Source: Oscillospiraceae bacterium (GTDB taxonomy: Bacteria > Bacillota > Clostridia > Oscillospirales > Oscillospiraceae). Taken from it: a stretch of DNA of 14,373 bases. Position numbers and translations under genes: made by a program. Each line of letters begins with the position of its first letter. Positions within the stretch are counted from its first letter, which is position 1. The notes under the pieces are model-generated. The model searched no databases. It saw only the letters and a program-made list of their open reading frames with translations, and was not told where the DNA came from. The stretch is from NCBI GenBank assembly GCA_020025175.1, contig JAHHSM010000040.1, positions 1 through 14,373 on the forward strand, read 5' to 3'. Shown here piece by piece: positions 12,609 through 14,373 of this stretch.

Positions 12609-14373
12609 ATGAACTTTGAAAAATCACTCGCAGCTGCTGAGAAAAACAGGCTTTTCAGCTGCGCGTTTCGTTTTTTTATTGCCGCAATCCTGTCAAGCAG
12701 CCAAATTTTTGGAGGATATGCTCCCTTTTCCATTGCCTTTGTCGCAGCAGCCGGTGCCGGTATGGAAGGCCTTTCCGCCCTGCTCGGTCTCCTAGTCGGA
12801 TCCCTTTTATTTATGCCTTTCCTGAATGCAATGAAATATATTGCCATCGGCATCTTAATCTTTTCTGCAGCCCTCGCTTTTTTTGATACTAAATTCTATC
12901 GAAAACCGCTTTTTATTCCTTTATCTACTGTATTATGCGCCGCATCTGTTGGATTTGTTTATCTCTCCCCCGCCAACTTCTTCACTGCAGACGGAGCAAA
13001 TTTTCTTCTGGAACTGTTTCTTGCCGGCGGTTGCAGTGTATGCTATCGCATTGCTATAAGAAGCCCTTTTCCGCCAAAGGATCGCACAGAGCTGCTTTGT
13101 CATTTTGTGCTGACGATTACACTTTTGATTTCGATTGCCGCAATCCCTTTCGGCGGTCATTTTTCATTGGGGCGTATTCTTGCCCTCATTTTAGTTCTTG
13201 CCGCAGGACGCTTAGGCGGTCTTGGTCTAGGCTGCGCCACTGGGATCTGTGCGGGACTTGCTATGGACAGCGCATCCGGAATCCCTTATTTTTGCGTGGC
13301 CTACAGCCTATCTGCTGTAACCGCGGGGATCAAGCCATGCGGCAGGGCATTATACACACTGCTCTTTCTTTGCGGTACATTTTTCTCCCTTTTCTGGCTC
13401 AGTGCCGATCAATCTGTTTACATCCTACTGGAAACAGCCGTTGCAGGCGTCATTTTTTTGCTTATGCCCGAAAAATGGTTCCGAAAACCCCACAAAGGCA
13501 AAAGTACTTCCCCAACACCTTCTCCCTCAAAAACCCTTGAGCAGCAGCTGCGTACAACCGCATCTGTATTTCGCAATTTATATGATACACTCACACATAA
13601 TAGCAGTACCCCTTCAAATGATGAAAATATTGCCCTTGTCTTTGACCGTTCAGCAGATCAGGTCTGCCGCAGCTGTCCGCTATGCGGTACTTGCTGGGAC
13701 AATGATTATGTCACAACCTACAACGCTCTAAATGACACAACAAAATTTTTGGTAGAACGCGGACACATTTTGCCATCTGATTTTCCTGCCTATTTTTCTG
13801 CGCGTTGTATTCGCCTGTCTGATTTCATTGCCTCTATCAATGCAGAATTTACTGCCCTGCTGATGCGCCGGCAATATACTCACCAGCTAAACAGCACACG
13901 CCAAAGTGCAAAGGAACAATATGCCCGGCTTGCTGAACTTCTCTCCGCGTCAGCTGATCAATTACAGCATCGTGAAAGCGACTTTCTTCCCACCATGCAG
14001 ACACCCCCTCTGGATTGTGAAATTTCTACTGCCGTACGCCCTAAAGGCGGTGAAAGTGTCAGCGGTGACACCATATCAACCTTTCGTACCGATGACGGAA
14101 ACGTATTTCTGCTTCTTTCCGACGGCATGGGCTGCGGGGAAAATGCACGCCGTGAATCTGCTATGGCGGTTCGTTTGCTTGAACAGTTTTTAAACGCCGG
14201 CATCGAACCTGCCACCGCACTCAAAACACTCAACACCGCACTTACGCTGCACAGCGATGAAAACGGAAGTTTCACCACCATTGATTTGATGGTATTATCC
14301 CTGAAAAACGGATCTGCCTCATTTTATAAATACGGTGCAGCTCCTTCATATATCCGACACGGCAACAGTATTC
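12609..14373 (+). CDS. spoIIE: Stage II sporulation protein E (SpoIIE), 3' end outside window
   Basis: An open frame of 588 codons runs to the window edge; full proteins have about 800 residues. SpoIIE is the membrane phosphatase at the asymmetric septum that dephosphorylates SpoIIAA and so activates sigma F in the forespore. Residues about 18-300 are a series of hydrophobic segments (roughly ten spans). The cytoplasmic central region follows and includes the Cys cluster CRSCPLCGTCW at 353-363. The PP2C domain begins near 475, with SGD (D487) and SDGMG (D505). Their 18-residue spacing equals that of D610 and D628 in B. subtilis. TTIDLMVLSL and KYGAAPSYIRHG also match the family. The ATG at 12609 has AAGGAGG 7 bases upstream. 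The window edge, not a mutation, cuts the gene. Its presence implies a sporulating lineage. Confidence 0.93.
   Translation, partial: MNFEKSLAAAEKNRLFSCAFRFFIAAILSSSQIFGGYAPFSIAFVAAAGAGMEGLSALLGLLVGSLLFMPFLNAMKYIAIGILIFSAALAFFDTKFYRKPLFIPLSTVLCAASVGFVYLSPANFFTADGANFLLELFLAGGCSVCYRIAIRSPFPPKDRTELLCHFVLTITLLISIAAIPFGGHFSLGRILALILVLAAGRLGGLGLGCATGICAGLAMDSASGIPYFCVAYSLSAVTAGIKPCGRALYTLLFLCGTFFSLFWLSADQSVYILLETAVAGVIFLLMPEKWFRKPHKGKSTSPTPSPSKTLEQQLRTTASVFRNLYDTLTHNSSTPSNDENIALVFDRSADQVCRSCPLCGTCWDNDYVTTYNALNDTTKFLVERGHILPSDFPAYFSARCIRLSDFIASINAEFTALLMRRQYTHQLNSTRQSAKEQYARLAELLSASADQLQHRESDFLPTMQTPPLDCEISTAVRPKGGESVSGDTISTFRTDDGNVFLLLSDGMGCGENARRESAMAVRLLEQFLNAGIEPATALKTLNTALTLHSDENGSFTTIDLMVLSLKNGSASFYKYGAAPSYIRHGNSI

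Noticed and set aside
12589..12612. Seven-codon reading frame (MEKEDLP) whose TGA overlaps the spoIIE ATG
   Set aside because: It has no ribosome binding site of its own and its codons are made up of the spoIIE SD region, so coincidence is likelier than a coupling leader peptide.

Overview
The window looks like chromosomal DNA of a spore-forming Firmicute of class Clostridia. The evidence is the rplM-rpsI pair with a Gram-positive style leader, the rimP-nusA-ylxR-ylxQ-infB-rbfA-nrnA-truB-ribF order typical of Firmicutes, strong GGAGG ribosome binding sites, several TTG starts, and a spoIIE gene. An AtoE-type short-chain fatty acid carrier would fit an anaerobic gut fermenter, possibly of the Oscillospirales. 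That placement is an inference, and species cannot be read from this DNA. There are no mobile elements, CRISPR arrays, tRNAs or rRNAs.

Layout. (1) 1-1042: a promoter, a short L13-type leader hairpin, rplM and rpsI, then a strong terminator. (2) 1110-2170: a lone minus-strand short-chain dehydrogenase/reductase (SDR) gene with unusual active-site residues, its own terminator, and a 15-base palindrome just upstream of its start. (3) 2171-2505: AT-rich DNA without a convincing gene. (4) 2506-10672: the translation/transcription-factor operon, opened by a very good promoter and an attenuator-like hairpin and closed by a terminator after ribF. A perfect 14-bp GC-rich hairpin separates infB from rbfA. 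(5) 10790-12310: minus-strand atoE with its own terminator, and a promoter overlapped by an inverted repeat. (6) 12311-14373: an AT-rich divergent region and the first 588 codons of spoIIE, whose Shine-Dalgarno (SD) sequence can pair with an upstream 8-mer. The gene runs off the window.

How the genes work together. rplM and rpsI make ribosomal proteins. The long operon couples transcription (NusA), initiation (IF2), 30S maturation (RimP, RbfA), tRNA modification (TruB), RNase P modulation (YlxR), a small L7Ae-type RNA-binding protein (YlxQ), nanoRNA/pAp turnover (NrnA) and flavin cofactor synthesis (RibF). SDR, AtoE and SpoIIE are independent units.

I found no clear undescribed multi-gene system. 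The best leads are regulatory: the SD-occluding helix at spoIIE, the palindrome and odd active site of the SDR, the infB-rbfA hairpin, and the inverted repeat over the atoE promoter.
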